Positions 1 through 10,448 of a stretch of DNA of 64,000 nt are shown in pieces. The position numbers were made by a program, and so were the translations under genes. This DNA comes from Neobacillus sp. PS3-34 (GTDB taxonomy: Bacteria > Bacillota > Bacilli > Bacillales > Cytobacillaceae). The stretch spans positions 124,001 through 188,000 of the forward strand of contig NZ_CP133267.1 of assembly GCF_030915465.1 (NCBI RefSeq). Direction: 5' to 3'. The notes under the pieces are model-generated. The model was not told the DNA's origin. It was given only the letters and a program-made list of their open reading frames with translations, and did not search any database. Within the stretch, counting starts at the first letter, position 1, and each line of letters opens with the position of its first letter.

Positions 1-699
1 TTCGGAGTTCATCTTTCATTTCAGGAACACTCTTTAACATTTCTTCTGATGGAATTGGTTCCTTAATTGTTCTGATACTAAAACCTGCATTAATTAAGTT
101 GTTGACATAAGTTGAAAACGTCCGATGATATTTTATAACGTTCTCGGTTAGGAAAGTTGTTTCACGCACTCCTTCTAATTGATAATTGTCAACAGCCCAA
201 TGCATTCGATTTCCTTGGGCATCATAATACCAATCTTGTTCGTGCCGAGATGTAAAAATTGGATGTTCAACTGAAAAAACAAAAGAACCTCCAGGCTTTA
301 GACAATCATAGACTTTTTGGCAGATTGCTTCAAAAGACTTAATATAGTGAAAAGCTAATGAACTAATAACCACATCAAATTGAGAATCAGAAAAGTTCAT
401 GTCTTCAATTGGCATCTTAATATAAGAAATTATCGGGTCATCAGTTTTTTCACGTGCTTTTTGAAGCATTTTGTCAGATATATCTACTCCAATAACAAAA
501 CTTGCTTGTTGTTCACGAGCGTATCGACAATGCCAACCGAAACCGCATCCCAAATCTAGTACACTTTTATTTCGCAGTTCTGGTATAAGACCTTTTAATA
601 CATGCCATTCCCCAGCACCTTCTAGTCCTTTGACTGAACGTGTCATTTTTTCATACGCAGAAAAGAAATTCACATCATCGTACTTATTTTGTTTCATAA
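1..699 (-). pseudogene. class I SAM-dependent methyltransferase, 3' end outside window, frameshifted near its start
   Basis: The start ATG at 699 has an AGGAG site about 9 bases upstream and opens with MKQNKYDDVNFF. After about 13 codons the frame is lost at 659-662, and the rest of the protein is read in another frame from 658 (AYEKMTRSV onward) to the window edge. Removing two bases (a repeated TC) restores a normal N-terminus. The body shows the SAM-binding glycine motif DLGCGFGWH, the acidic VGVD-type strand (VIGVDISDKM), and the later PGGSFVFSVEHPIF segment typical of small-molecule methyltransferases. An internal ATG at 646 could start a protein about 16 residues shorter but has no clear binding site. 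The substrate is unknown. The break could be real or a sequencing error. Confidence 0.75.
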
Positions 700-825
700 A
701 ATTTTCATCTCCTATTTATTAAGAAAGCCTCCTTCTAACCAATTTCGGCCCACTGAAATAGCGGTTTATCAAACTTCTTAATACGTTAATTTAAAGAAAT
801 TTCCTATAAAATTAATGAATGAAAC

Positions 826-1326
826 CTATATTTTTATCTCAGGTTCAACAAGGTCTGTATCTGGAGGAGTGTAGCCTAATTGCCGAGCCATCGATACGAT
901 TTGTCCCTTATGATGAAACTCATGTGTTTCGGTATGGGTTAAGAGCCATAAGGGAGTTGTAATCCAAGGTTCTTCCTGCCACTTTACCTGATTCGCTAAA
1001 TTTTCGAACCAGCGAGAATTGAATTCTAACAAAAACTGTTGTACTACTTCATCGACTAATTCAAATCTATCTCGAACCTTTTTGACATCTGAATTTTCGA
1101 TATCATAATCTGTAGCGAACGAACAATCAGTCAGTTTAAGTGCGAATTTCCCAAGCCAGCCCAGATAGCAATCAGCAACGTGAATATGGGTCCTTATAAT
1201 ACTGCTGTTCCCGAAGTTTGGAACTGTGTTGTGCAACTTTTGCAAAGGAATCCCTTCCAAAAACGCAAACAAAGTTTGTCTAGTGGACCTAATGAAATCG
1301 TATTGTTGCTTCAGAACATCTTGCAT
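826..1326 (-). CDS. DinB family protein
   Basis: A 166-residue protein with the DinB/YfiT-type four-helix bundle pattern. Metal-ligand histidines are visible in RTHIHVADCY (near residue 47) and in HTETHEFHHKGQ near the C-terminus, which is the usual spacing for this metal-binding superfamily. Related proteins include thiol transferases using bacillithiol or mycothiol, but many have no assigned substrate, so the function stays open. It is a single gene with no operon partner. Length is typical for the family. Confidence 0.8.
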   Translation of the reverse strand: MQDVLKQQYDFIRSTRQTLFAFLEGIPLQKLHNTVPNFGNSSIIRTHIHVADCYLGWLGKFALKLTDCSFATDYDIENSDVKKVRDRFELVDEVVQQFLLEFNSRWFENLANQVKWQEEPWITTPLWLLTHTETHEFHHKGQIVSMARQLGYTPPDTDLVEPEIKI

Positions 1327-1491
1327 TCACATTCAATCCCCTCTGTATAATAACGCTTTAGAATATACTTCATTTACGAATGGAAGTAATCTTTAGCAGC
1401 TTTTTCTCTACTTTTAAAATTATTGTCTGATTTACATAAAATGGATCATTATATAAAAAGTTAATAGTACAAGAAGTATAATCATAATAAA

Positions 1492-1899
1492 TTATCGATT
1501 TATGTTCTTTTTCATACCTATGGAAAATTTTTCAAACCCTAAAGCTTTATAATAGGATTCCAAACCTTCTACACACATTAGTTGAGGAATTACTTTATTT
1601 TGCTCACAATGTTCAATGATTCGATTTACCATTTTTTTGCCGATTCCTTTGGACTGATAGCTTGGTAGTACACACACTCCACATATTATTCCAGTTATTA
1701 CACCATCTGAAATAACACGCCCCATACCCACTAATTGTTGTTCATCAAAGGCATAAATTGCATACCAACTTTGATTGCACATTTGTTTCAAATCATTAGC
1801 AGTTAAGTTAAGTGAATTCCATCCTAAAGATTCATACAATATTAATAATTGCTTAAAATCTTTAGGGGGTTCTGTCGTATATTTCAAAGTATTTTCCAC
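1492..1899 (-). CDS. GNAT family N-acetyltransferase
   Basis: A 135-residue single-domain acetyltransferase. The acetyl-CoA pyrophosphate-binding loop is the Q-x-x-G-x-G motif in YQSKGIGKKMV (residues 81-91), after a central strand IICGVCVLPS. The C-terminal YYKALGFEKF segment is the usual last strand of the fold. The start is a GTG with AAGGGTG about 8 bases upstream. Small GNATs of this kind acetylate amines on small molecules or proteins, and the substrate cannot be read from the sequence. Confidence 0.82.
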   Translation of the reverse strand: MENTLKYTTEPPKDFKQLLILYESLGWNSLNLTANDLKQMCNQSWYAIYAFDEQQLVGMGRVISDGVITGIICGVCVLPSYQSKGIGKKMVNRIIEHCEQNKVIPQLMCVEGLESYYKALGFEKFSIGMKKNINR

Positions 1900-2004
1900 A
1901 TAAGCACCCTTTTTTTTTATAACTAAGTGTCATCTAATTAATTTATAAAATATCTTTCTATCTTCTTTCTTTAACATTTGGAAAAATTGGTTTTTTGTTT
2001 CCCT

Positions 2005-2715
2005 CTATTCATCCATCTTTTTTCCATCAAACTTCATTTTTAATTCATCATATTGCATTCTGTAAGTATCATTCTGAAAAAAACATCGTATGAATTCACT
2101 TATGCTACTAAATATTTGATTTGGCTGAACACTGAATTCTAGTGTCTGGTAATTCGGTAACCACTGTACTCCGATTGTATGTACATTCGCTTGTTTTCCA
2201 GCTTGAATATCGGCATCACTGTCCCCGATAAAAAGGGCTTCACTGTTTGTTATATTAAGCAATGCTAATGCCTTATTTATTCCTTCTGGATGAGGTTTCG
2301 GAATATTAACATCATCACCAGTTACAATAACATCAAAAAAATTATTCATATTAAGGCACTTTAAAGAAATATCCAGACTTCTTCGTGCTTTACCTGTCAC
2401 AATCCCTAGTTTGTATCCATTTCTTTTTAAATTTTGTAGTAAGTTATTTATTTCCACATTATTTTGAACGACAGATCGGTGCTTTTCATCATACTTTTCA
2501 TAATATAATTCAATTGCTTTTTCGTGATTTTCATTTAAAAGATTTTTTCGGATGATTCCTGTCTCGGATGGACCAAACATCGCCTTAATTTCATCTGGAG
2601 TAACCTCAAGGTTATCAAATTCCTTAAACACTGCTTGAAATGCAAAGAAACAAACTGGTAAGGTATCAGCTAAAGCACCATCAAAATCAAAAATAACTGC
2701 TTTAATAATTAACAC
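2005..2715 (-). CDS. HAD-superfamily hydrolase, phosphoglycolate phosphatase-like
   Basis: A 236-residue HAD phosphatase. Motif I is DFDGALADT with the nucleophile Asp10 and acid/base Asp12; the usual DGT is DGA here. Motif II is the IVTGKAR segment, motif III lies near KPHPEGI, and motif IV is FIGDSDADIQAG. A helical cap lies between motifs I and II, as in the PpaX/Gph group that dephosphorylates phosphoglycolate or other small phosphoesters. The N-terminal start is probably a GTG. A C-terminal tail of about 30 residues rich in Met and Lys follows the domain. Confidence 0.85.
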   Translation of the reverse strand: MLIIKAVIFDFDGALADTLPVCFFAFQAVFKEFDNLEVTPDEIKAMFGPSETGIIRKNLLNENHEKAIELYYEKYDEKHRSVVQNNVEINNLLQNLKRNGYKLGIVTGKARRSLDISLKCLNMNNFFDVIVTGDDVNIPKPHPEGINKALALLNITNSEALFIGDSDADIQAGKQANVHTIGVQWLPNYQTLEFSVQPNQIFSSISEFIRCFFQNDTYRMQYDELKMKFDGKKMDE

Positions 2716-2784
2716 ACCCTTATTGAAAATTTTAACCCCAGAATTAAAAATACAATTTATGAAATCTAAAAAACTACTTCATTT

Positions 2785-2829
2785 AAATAGCCTCCTAAAA
2801 TTGTGTTTAAAAATTTTAGGAGGCTATTT
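2785..2829 (-). terminator. intrinsic terminator after the aldo/keto reductase
   Basis: A long hairpin with arms AAATAGCCTCCTAAAATT and its complement around a short loop, about 60 bases downstream of the reductase stop. T-rich runs flank both sides, so it may work in both directions. Confidence 0.8.
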
Positions 2830-2889
2830 TTCTGTCTTTACCAAACCACTCACCTCTTAATAATCTTTGTTTGTTGAATATAATTTCCC

Positions 2890-3765
2890 TTAATACTTTA
2901 ACAGCGGCATATCTTCAACTGGTTTAGGAAATAGTACATTCATTTGTGCCAGATCCTCTGCATCTAGTTCCCATCCAAGCGCCTCGAGGTTGCTTTTTAT
3001 ATGGGATTTGTTTTTCGCTTTTGGTATGGAAACGAGACCTTTCTGCCTAAGAATCCAGTTTAAGGCGACTTGATACGCTGTTTTATCATATTTCGCTCCG
3101 ATTTCATCCAAAGCCTGCCTCTCGTTGGATCCAGACTTCGGGAATCCCTGATTGCCGAATAGCTCCGGTGCATACCCAAATGGGGAATATCCCATTACCG
3201 TAATCCCCCGCTCCTGGCAATACGGCAGCACATTATTCTCTATTCTCCGGTCATTTAAATGGTAGCCAACTTGGTTACAAGTGAGGGCATGTTTTCCTAG
3301 AGCCTTCCATGCTGTTTCCATTAATTCTGGCGTATAATTGCTTACTCCAATGTATTTCACAAGACCCTTATCAACTAAATAGGCCATTCCGCGCATGGTT
3401 TCCTCTACTTCGTGCTCCATGCTTGGCCAATGCTGGAAATACAAATCGATATACGATGTTTTTAACCTTTCCAAACTTGCTTCAGCCGCATCTATTACCC
3501 CTTGGTACGAACAATTACGGGCTAAAACCTTCGTTGAGATAAATACATCATTCCTGCAATCCTTAATTGCCTCGGCAACAATCCTTTCAGATCCACCATT
3601 TCCGTATCCCTCAGCCGTATCAATCAAGGTTAATCCATTCTCAATTCCAAAACGAAGTGCTTCGATTTCTTCCTTTGCTTCGTTTACATCTTCCCCATAC
3701 TTAAACGTGCCCTGGCCAATGACGGGGATTTTCTCTTCTGTTCTCCCAAGTTTTGTATAAAGCAT
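2890..3765 (-). CDS. aldo/keto reductase
   Basis: An NADPH-dependent aldo/keto reductase of about 291 residues. I prefer the ATG at 3765 because AAAGGATG sits 5-7 bases upstream; an open frame continues back to 3804. The catalytic tetrad is visible, numbered from 3765: Asp49 and Tyr54 in LIDTAEGYGNGG, Lys79 in ISTKV, and His112 in YFQHWP. The C-terminal IPKAKNKSHIKSN segment is the NADP-binding loop. It most resembles the bacterial YtbE/YvgN-like and diketogulonate reductase-like groups. Substrate unknown; single gene. Confidence 0.9.
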   Translation of the reverse strand: MLYTKLGRTEEKIPVIGQGTFKYGEDVNEAKEEIEALRFGIENGLTLIDTAEGYGNGGSERIVAEAIKDCRNDVFISTKVLARNCSYQGVIDAAEASLERLKTSYIDLYFQHWPSMEHEVEETMRGMAYLVDKGLVKYIGVSNYTPELMETAWKALGKHALTCNQVGYHLNDRRIENNVLPYCQERGITVMGYSPFGYAPELFGNQGFPKSGSNERQALDEIGAKYDKTAYQVALNWILRQKGLVSIPKAKNKSHIKSNLEALGWELDAEDLAQMNVLFPKPVEDMPLLKY

Positions 3766-3848
3766 TTTTATCATCCTTTTTTCGATTTGTATTTTTGATG
3801 ACACATATATTTACTTCAACAAACGCCTTAAACTAACCTTCTCTGCAC

Positions 3849-3881
3849 ACACAAAAAATAGAGCTGCTTTCGCAACTCTAC
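3849..3881 (-). terminator. intrinsic terminator after the CBO0543 gene pair
   Basis: Hairpin TAGAG-C-TGC/GCA-A-CTCTA read on the minus strand, followed by a run of T on that strand (the AAAAAA at 3852-3857 on the plus strand). It lies 17 bases after the stop of the 3898 gene. Confidence 0.7.
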
Positions 3882-3897
3882 GTATTGATGGTTAACT

Positions 3898-4389
3898 TTA
3901 TAATGAGAGTTCCAGGAGTTTCTTTTTAGTAAATCGAAAAAGAATGATCAAGATAACAGCCGTGAATGGATATGTTGGAATAGAATAATATAGCTTCCAG
4001 CCAGTATAGGTCAAGGCATGATTTTTTACACAAACCCATTCAAAAAATAACGAAAAAGCATTCCAAAACAATATATACCATATTGTTTTTTTTCCATAAA
4101 GCTCAAACTTATCGTAGCCATATAAAAAGAGTAAGGATGCACAAGGATACATAAATAAATGAAATAGGGCACCAGAAAGCTCGTAGGAGGCATTATCTCC
4201 AAAGATATACAACTTAAATGGTGTGCCTACAAGAAAATAATCAATGGTTGAAACATAGGTGATATTAAAAATCCAAATAATAATGACAATAACGGGGTTG
4301 AAATACTTCCGAATAAACAAAAACAGAAAGAAAATTACAGAAGAAGCGATAATAAAAAACCATTCATTCCAATCAAAGGTAAAATTCAT
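3898..4389 (-). CDS. CBO0543-family membrane protein
   Basis: A 163-residue protein made almost entirely of hydrophobic segments, with about five predicted membrane helices and a basic C-terminus (TKKKLLE). The motif W-K-L-Y-Y-S-I-P-x-Y before the last helix is typical of the CBO0543 family found in spore-forming Firmicutes. No biochemical function is established for the family. The start ATG overlaps the stop of the upstream gene (4386) by four bases, so the two are translationally coupled. Confidence 0.75.
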   Translation of the reverse strand: MNFTFDWNEWFFIIASSVIFFLFLFIRKYFNPVIVIIIWIFNITYVSTIDYFLVGTPFKLYIFGDNASYELSGALFHLFMYPCASLLFLYGYDKFELYGKKTIWYILFWNAFSLFFEWVCVKNHALTYTGWKLYYSIPTYPFTAVILIILFRFTKKKLLELSL

Positions 4390-4859
4390 CCGTACACCCT
4401 CTTTTTAAATAGAACAATGCGAAAGAATTTCATAATTACAATTAATACCAACAGAAATACAAACCACAAAGAAAATGACCACCACATCTGCCAATGGACA
4501 TGATTAATAACACCTAATGAATCTGATAGCCATTCCAGCCCTGTTAACGCGCAAACATAGATTATTATTAATAAAAGCTTTTTCAAAAGTGTATTTAAAA
4601 TGAGAATAAAGTTAAGGAAAGAAACCATGATCATTGGATAAAGCAAAATGCGGTTTAGAAAATGTGAGAATTCATAGCTAAGTTTTTCGGGAATTTGTAT
4701 AGTTTTAAAGTTCATATAGCAAAGGGCGGAAAAATTTTGAAAAAAATAAGAAGCAACCAGCCAATAAACAATAATTTCGAGGATGTGCAGCTGTTTCTTA
4801 ATTTTTTGAAAAAGAAAGATCCCAATCACATTCAACATGATATAAAAGAATAAAATCAT
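4386..4859 (-). CDS. membrane protein, probable CBO0543-family paralogue
   Basis: A 157-residue, mostly hydrophobic protein with about four or five membrane segments. Its architecture matches the overlapping downstream gene: similar length, a mid-protein loop, and a segment H-x-H-W-Q-M-W-W before the last helix. The two look like a tandem duplication and probably work together. The function is unknown. The 312 bases upstream of it (4860-5171) hold only the terminator of the next gene. Confidence 0.65.
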   Translation of the reverse strand: MILFFYIMLNVIGIFLFQKIKKQLHILEIIVYWLVASYFFQNFSALCYMNFKTIQIPEKLSYEFSHFLNRILLYPMIMVSFLNFILILNTLLKKLLLIIIYVCALTGLEWLSDSLGVINHVHWQMWWSFSLWFVFLLVLIVIMKFFRIVLFKKRVYG

Positions 4860-5081
4860 TTACGGATGCTCCCTTTATTGCGAATGCAATCAAAAGATCA
4901 AAGCATTAAAAAGAAATATCGGATACCTTTCCCTATCATTTATTTTTCACAAAAAAATCAAAATTATGATGAAGGCTCCATTTTTATTTTCAATCCATTT
5001 CGCTTTCGGGCGCCTCACCCAAATATTATTATCTAAATATAGAAAAGACAGCTTAATACAACATGTTCTTTCCTAGACGAA

Positions 5082-5124
5082 AAAAAAGGTAACGAAATCA
5101 TAGCGATTCGTTACCCTTTTTTTA
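5082..5124 (-). terminator. intrinsic terminator after the secreted repeat protein
   Basis: A near-perfect hairpin of AAAAAGGTAACGAA and its complement around a short loop, with T-runs on both sides. It lies about 50 bases past the stop of the 5172 gene. Confidence 0.85.
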
Positions 5125-5171
5125 GTGCTGTGTACTTAATTTTTTAAGTGCTACTTACTTTTTAATATGGA

Positions 5172-6371
5172 TCAGTTATTAGTTGTTACAGCTGGCTTGA
5201 AATTAGTGTGCAATTCAACTAAATTTTTGCTCGTTAAGGCAATCGCCTCATTTTGAGCAGTAATTTTAGCCTCTAGTGCTACTGCAGCTTCAGTTCTGCT
5301 ATATTTTTTAACAGCCTCATCTAGTTCCTTTTTCAAGCTAACTAATTGATAGGAGCTTGCTTTTAACTGGCCTGATACTAATTTGTAAAACTCAGCTTCT
5401 TCATTGGCTGTTACAGAAGCTGCCCCGGCTTTCGCGTAGAATTCCGTCGATGCTTTAGAAATCGCTGAAACTCTCGCTTCTACTTTTGATACATTTTCAG
5501 AAATGGCCGCTAACCGCTTACTAGCTTCTTTTTCTTTAGTTAATGATTGAAATTGAGTGTGCAAGTCAGTTAATTTTTTGCTGTTAACGGCAATTGCATC
5601 ATTCTGAGCGCTGATCTTGGTATAGGCAGCTGTTACCGCTTCCGTTTTGCCGTATTTTTTAGTGTACAGGTCAAGTTCCTTTTTCAAAGACCTTAATTGG
5701 TTTGTATTGGCTTTTAACTTACCTGAAACACTTGCGAAAAAATCAGTTTCTGCTTTGGCAGATACTGTTCCAGCAGCTACTTTGGCATAGAAATCAGTGG
5801 TTACTTTCGAGAGCTGGGCCACGCTTGCCTCTACCTTCGATATATTTTTATTAATGGAAGCTAGACGCATACTGGCTTCTTTTTCTTTAGCCTTTGTTTG
5901 GAATTGAGTGTGCAAGTCAGCTATTTTCTTGCTGGCAAATGTAATAGCCTGATTTTGAGCAGTAATTTTTCCATAAACTGTTACTGCAGCATCTGTTTTA
6001 CCAAATTTTCTTACAATCTCGTCAGTTTGCTTTTTCAAAGATCGTAACTCGTTAGTGTTAGCTTTTAATTTACCGGAAATGCTCTTGTAAAAATCCACTT
6101 CAGTCCTGGAAGATACAGCAGCAGTTTTGGCGTAGAAATCAGATGTTACCTTTGAAAGCTGTGTAACTCTTGCTTCTACCTTGGAAACATTTCTTGTAAT
6201 GCTGGTTAAACGCTTAATTCCTTCTCTTTCTTTAGCAGTCAGTTGAACTGCTACTTTAGCTGAAGCAGTTGTCTTTACTGTTGTTTCTGTGCTTGCCGCG
6301 CTGGCAACAGGTGCAAAAACTAATCCAAGAGCAAGTGTAGGGACAGCAATTTTTAAAATCTGTTTTTTCAA
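5172..6371 (-). CDS. secreted protein with three tandem helical repeats of about 112 residues
   Basis: A protein of about 399 residues. I take the TTG at 6371 as the start because GGGAGG lies 7 bases upstream and it leads straight into a signal peptide (KKQILKIAVPTLALGLVFAP then ASA). The mature part is three clearly related repeats. Each has a VSKVEA/RV..LSK core, an FYAK..A segment, an SGKLKAN..QLRSLKK segment, and KI.AQN.AI ending in L.ELHT.F. The repeats are rich in Ala, Lys and Ser, lack Cys and have few prolines, so long helices or coiled coils are expected. No enzyme motif or cell-wall anchor is seen. A structural or spore/cell-surface role is possible. I do not recognise the family. 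Confidence 0.75.
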   Translation of the reverse strand: MKKQILKIAVPTLALGLVFAPVASAASTETTVKTTASAKVAVQLTAKEREGIKRLTSITRNVSKVEARVTQLSKVTSDFYAKTAAVSSRTEVDFYKSISGKLKANTNELRSLKKQTDEIVRKFGKTDAAVTVYGKITAQNQAITFASKKIADLHTQFQTKAKEKEASMRLASINKNISKVEASVAQLSKVTTDFYAKVAAGTVSAKAETDFFASVSGKLKANTNQLRSLKKELDLYTKKYGKTEAVTAAYTKISAQNDAIAVNSKKLTDLHTQFQSLTKEKEASKRLAAISENVSKVEARVSAISKASTEFYAKAGAASVTANEEAEFYKLVSGQLKASSYQLVSLKKELDEAVKKYSRTEAAVALEAKITAQNEAIALTSKNLVELHTNFKPAVTTNN

Positions 6372-6583
6372 GGTAAAACCTCCCAAATATGTAATTACCA
6401 TATAGTACGACGGTCATTTACTTTTTATGGGCGTTTTTCCTAAAAAAAGTTTATTTATGGATAATTTTTTTATTTTTTCCTTTTTTTCGTTACGTTTCTA
6501 ACAAACTTAAGAATAAAAACCTATTTTTAAAGAAGTAAGTTAACTTTATAAGTGATAATAATTATTAAAAAGAAGACCTTCAA

Positions 6584-6673
6584 AAGGAGGCTCACCGCCC
6601 ACCCCGCGGAAAGGGAGCATCCTGAAGCGGAAATCAACTACTACTAAAAACAACAATCTTTTAGAAAACAGCC
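6584..6673 (-). repeat. truncated copy of the 221-bp GGCTGTTTTC element
   Basis: In reverse complement this stretch matches bases 60664-60752 almost base for base: the GGCTGTTTTC end, the AGTAGTAGTTGATTTCCGC core, and the CCGCGGGGTGGGC segment. It stops at GAGCCTCC, so about 130 bases of the full copy are missing. The rest of the gap between 6371 and 6774 holds only upstream leader sequence. Confidence 0.85.
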
Positions 6674-6773
6674 TTTATATTAAACCCATTTTTAAATTAT
6701 TTTCCATATAAATGCAACAGAATTTACTGTAACTCATACAATAAGATAAAACCCTTTGAAAGAGATGTTGCAA

Positions 6774-7004
6774 ATGACTTATACTATAGTAACTGGTCCG
6801 CGTCCTGGACATCCTGGAGCTTGTGTAGCGCATTATTATCAAAACTCTACCCCTTACAACCCTACTCCTCAACACCCTACCCATCATCACTCCAGCCTCA
6901 ACAACCATATAATGCCATATAATCAGCAGCCAATTTCAGTTCATGATCATTTTGGGATTCCTTACGGGCAGGCCCCAGGAACTTCATTCCCTTATTATTA
7001 TTAA
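6774..7004 (+). CDS. small His/Pro/Tyr-rich protein, coat-like composition
   Basis: A protein of about 76 residues starting MTYTIVTGPRPGHPG. Alternative in-frame starts lie at 6756 (TTG) and 6765 (ATG); AAAGAGAT fits 6774 best. Composition is extreme: many His (HPTHHHSS), Pro, Tyr and Asn, one Cys, and a C-terminus of FPYYY. It resembles small spore-coat or metal-binding proteins of Bacillaceae in composition only. A strong terminator follows six bases after the stop, which supports a real transcription unit. Confidence 0.55.
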   Translation: MTYTIVTGPRPGHPGACVAHYYQNSTPYNPTPQHPTHHHSSLNNHIMPYNQQPISVHDHFGIPYGQAPGTSFPYYY

Positions 7005-7009
7005 AGATT

Positions 7010-7054
7010 AAGAGCTGTTTGAGTGTGAAGTTTTTACATTCAAACAGCTCTTTT
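7010..7054 (+). terminator. intrinsic terminator
   Basis: Arms AAGAGCTGTTTGA and TCAAACAGCTCTT with a T-run, directly after the His/Tyr-rich gene. The 200 bases that follow (7055-7261) hold no gene I can support. Confidence 0.85.
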
Positions 7055-7261
7055 CCTTCGTTATTCACTTTCCTACATATTTCACAATTTAGACTTAACT
7101 TTACGAAGATGAGATTTATTTACAAAAGCACAAAAACGACAATGGATAGTTTCCAAGTCGTTTTTGTGTTTGGTTCTTCTATTTTGTGGTTCTACTTCAA
7201 TAAACACTACTGTAAAATCAAGTCGCCGTTGTTTTCACTGCTTTTCATCAAAACAAAATAA

Positions 7262-7624
7262 TTATAATTCAAATTGCAGATACTCTAAGACATTTCCAAA
7301 TGGATCTCGAAAACTAACGAATTTTCCTGGCGGACAATTTGTTGGCTCATCAACAATGAATTCAACTTTATGTTCTTTTAACGTTTTAACTGTATAATTA
7401 ATGTCTTCTGTTTTAAGACCCAAAACCACTCCTGAAGGATTGCTATTTACATTGTATGTAGATTTTTCCGATTCCTCTAAAACTATTGGCAAATCTCCGT
7501 GAACGAGTGTTACAATCTTGGGTCCATATTGTTTATTTACTTCGAATCCTAAAACAGTAGTATAAAAATCAATTGCCTTTTGAATATCAGGTACATAAAT
7601 TCCAATAACACATACTTGACTCAT
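7262..7624 (-). CDS. VOC (glyoxalase/bleomycin resistance-like) family protein
   Basis: A 120-residue single-domain protein with two beta-alpha-beta-beta-beta halves. The first half opens with VIGIYVPDIQKAIDFYTTVLGF; the second has FRDPFGNVLEYLQF, the usual family ending with a metal-ligand Glu. AAAGGAG sits 7 bases before the ATG. VOC members include glyoxalases, dioxygenases and antibiotic-binding proteins. Nothing here decides between them. Confidence 0.82.
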   Translation of the reverse strand: MSQVCVIGIYVPDIQKAIDFYTTVLGFEVNKQYGPKIVTLVHGDLPIVLEESEKSTYNVNSNPSGVVLGLKTEDINYTVKTLKEHKVEFIVDEPTNCPPGKFVSFRDPFGNVLEYLQFEL

Positions 7625-7734
7625 AGTTTAGGCTCCTTTAATTATCGATTTGTTATTCTATTAACTATTCTCGCAAATAAACAAAATCACCTGCTAAAGG
7701 AGCGTTTTCCCTCTCCCAACCTGCACCGTTACAT

Positions 7735-7767
7735 AAAAAACCCACCAAGGAATCAAGCTTTGATGGG
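7735..7767 (-). terminator. intrinsic terminator after the phospho-beta-glucosidase
   Basis: On the minus strand CCCATCAAAG pairs (with G-U pairs and one mismatch) with CTTGGTGGG, followed by six T. It ends transcripts coming from the 7906 gene 140 bases upstream. Confidence 0.55.
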
Positions 7768-7905
7768 CCATAAATGGTATTCGTTTGTCCTGTTGCTTTC
7801 ATCCGCATGCCCATATTCATAGGATGTCTCTGATGAAAACAGCATTTAAAGCTTGAATTAGCACACATTATGATAGGAGCAATTTAGTATAGAATTACAT
7901 CGACT

Positions 7906-9415
<1,510 letters not shown>

Positions 9416-9559
9416 TCACGAGGCAGTAAATAAAAGAAGAGGATTTGGTTTTAACTAACGACGAAAGTTTTTTGTTTCATAATTGTAACAGGATGTTTCA
9501 TAGTCGAAGTTGTGCTAATATGGGGTAAAATATACTTGTAAAAGGAGAATCCACTATAA

Positions 9560-10285
9560 ATGTTTTCAAACGAGATAATTGCTTCTTTCAATGAATTAGA
9601 AACATCTTTATACAATTATATTTCTAAAAACATTGAAAAAGTTGCCTATATGCGGATTCGGGAACTGGCAGATGAAACCCATGTATCAACTGCTACGATA
9701 CTACGGTTTTGCAGAAAACTTAATTGTGAGGGTTTTTCTGAATTTAAAGTAAAGCTCAAAATGCTTACAGAAGAGAATAAAAAGACATTTATAAAAAGTT
9801 CACAGCATTCAGTAGTGGAGTTTTTTGAGCGAACACTAAAAGGTGATATTGAAGATAAAATCAGGCAGGCTGCAAGTCTAGTTAACAAAGCAGAAAATGT
9901 TATTTTTATTGGGATAGGAAGCTCAGGTATTCTTGCTGAATATGGTGCGAGATATTTCTCAAGCTTAGGTAAATTTTCGTTGTATATTAAAGACCCTCAC
10001 TTTCCGATTCACACCAAACTCATGTTTAATAGCGTAACCATTGCTTTATCTGTCACAGGAGAAAATAATTTTACAGTCACTCATCTTAACCAACTTAAAC
10101 AAGAAGGAAGTAAAATTATTAGTATTACAAACAATAAACTCTCAACCATTGGAAAAATCTCTGATCTAAACATTCCATATTATGTAACTGAGGAAATTTT
10201 TGAAGAAGCTAATATTACTACACAAGTACCTGTTGTTTATATTCTAGAATCTATGGCTCGTGAAATACATAAACTTAATCAATAG
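9560..10285 (+). CDS. RpiR/MurR family transcriptional regulator
   Basis: A 241-residue regulator. Residues 1-75 are an RpiR-type helix-turn-helix (ADETHVSTATILRFCRKLNCEGFSEFK, here described in part), and residues about 100-230 form a SIS sugar-phosphate isomerase-like domain with FIGIGSSGILAEYGARYF and the later SVTGENNF loop. Such regulators sense phosphosugars. It is divergent from the phospho-beta-glucosidase with about 215 bases between the starts, so it likely controls that gene. The ATG follows AAAAGGAGAA with a normal gap. Confidence 0.88.
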   Translation: MFSNEIIASFNELETSLYNYISKNIEKVAYMRIRELADETHVSTATILRFCRKLNCEGFSEFKVKLKMLTEENKKTFIKSSQHSVVEFFERTLKGDIEDKIRQAASLVNKAENVIFIGIGSSGILAEYGARYFSSLGKFSLYIKDPHFPIHTKLMFNSVTIALSVTGENNFTVTHLNQLKQEGSKIISITNNKLSTIGKISDLNIPYYVTEEIFEEANITTQVPVVYILESMAREIHKLNQ

Positions 10286-10370
10286 GCTGAAATTCCGAAT
10301 GAAATAAACGTTTTTTCTAAAAAGGAATAATAGTTACTTCATCAACTTCTTTTTTACTCCTATAAAAGAA

Positions 10371-10393
10371 AGAGCTACCATAATGGCAGCTCT
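10371..10393 (-). terminator. intrinsic terminator after paiB
   Basis: AGAGCT-A-CCAT/ATGG-C-AGCTCT hairpin with a T-rich tract (TTTCTTTTAT) on the minus strand, 55 bases after the paiB stop. Confidence 0.75.
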
Positions 10394-10448
10394 GTTTCTG
10401 AACTCTTGCACTCAATAAGTAAGAACACAATTGAAATGAATCCTAAAA

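Noticed and set aside
3309..3760. Long plus-strand open frames inside the aldo/keto reductase
   Set aside because: They are complementary-strand shadows of a clear gene and lack ribosome sites; the same holds for similar frames inside other genes, for example 19723-20124 and 44562-44963.
7665..7868. A 67-residue minus-strand open frame
   Set aside because: It has no convincing ribosome site, no recognised family, and a terminator hairpin (7741-7767) lies inside it.
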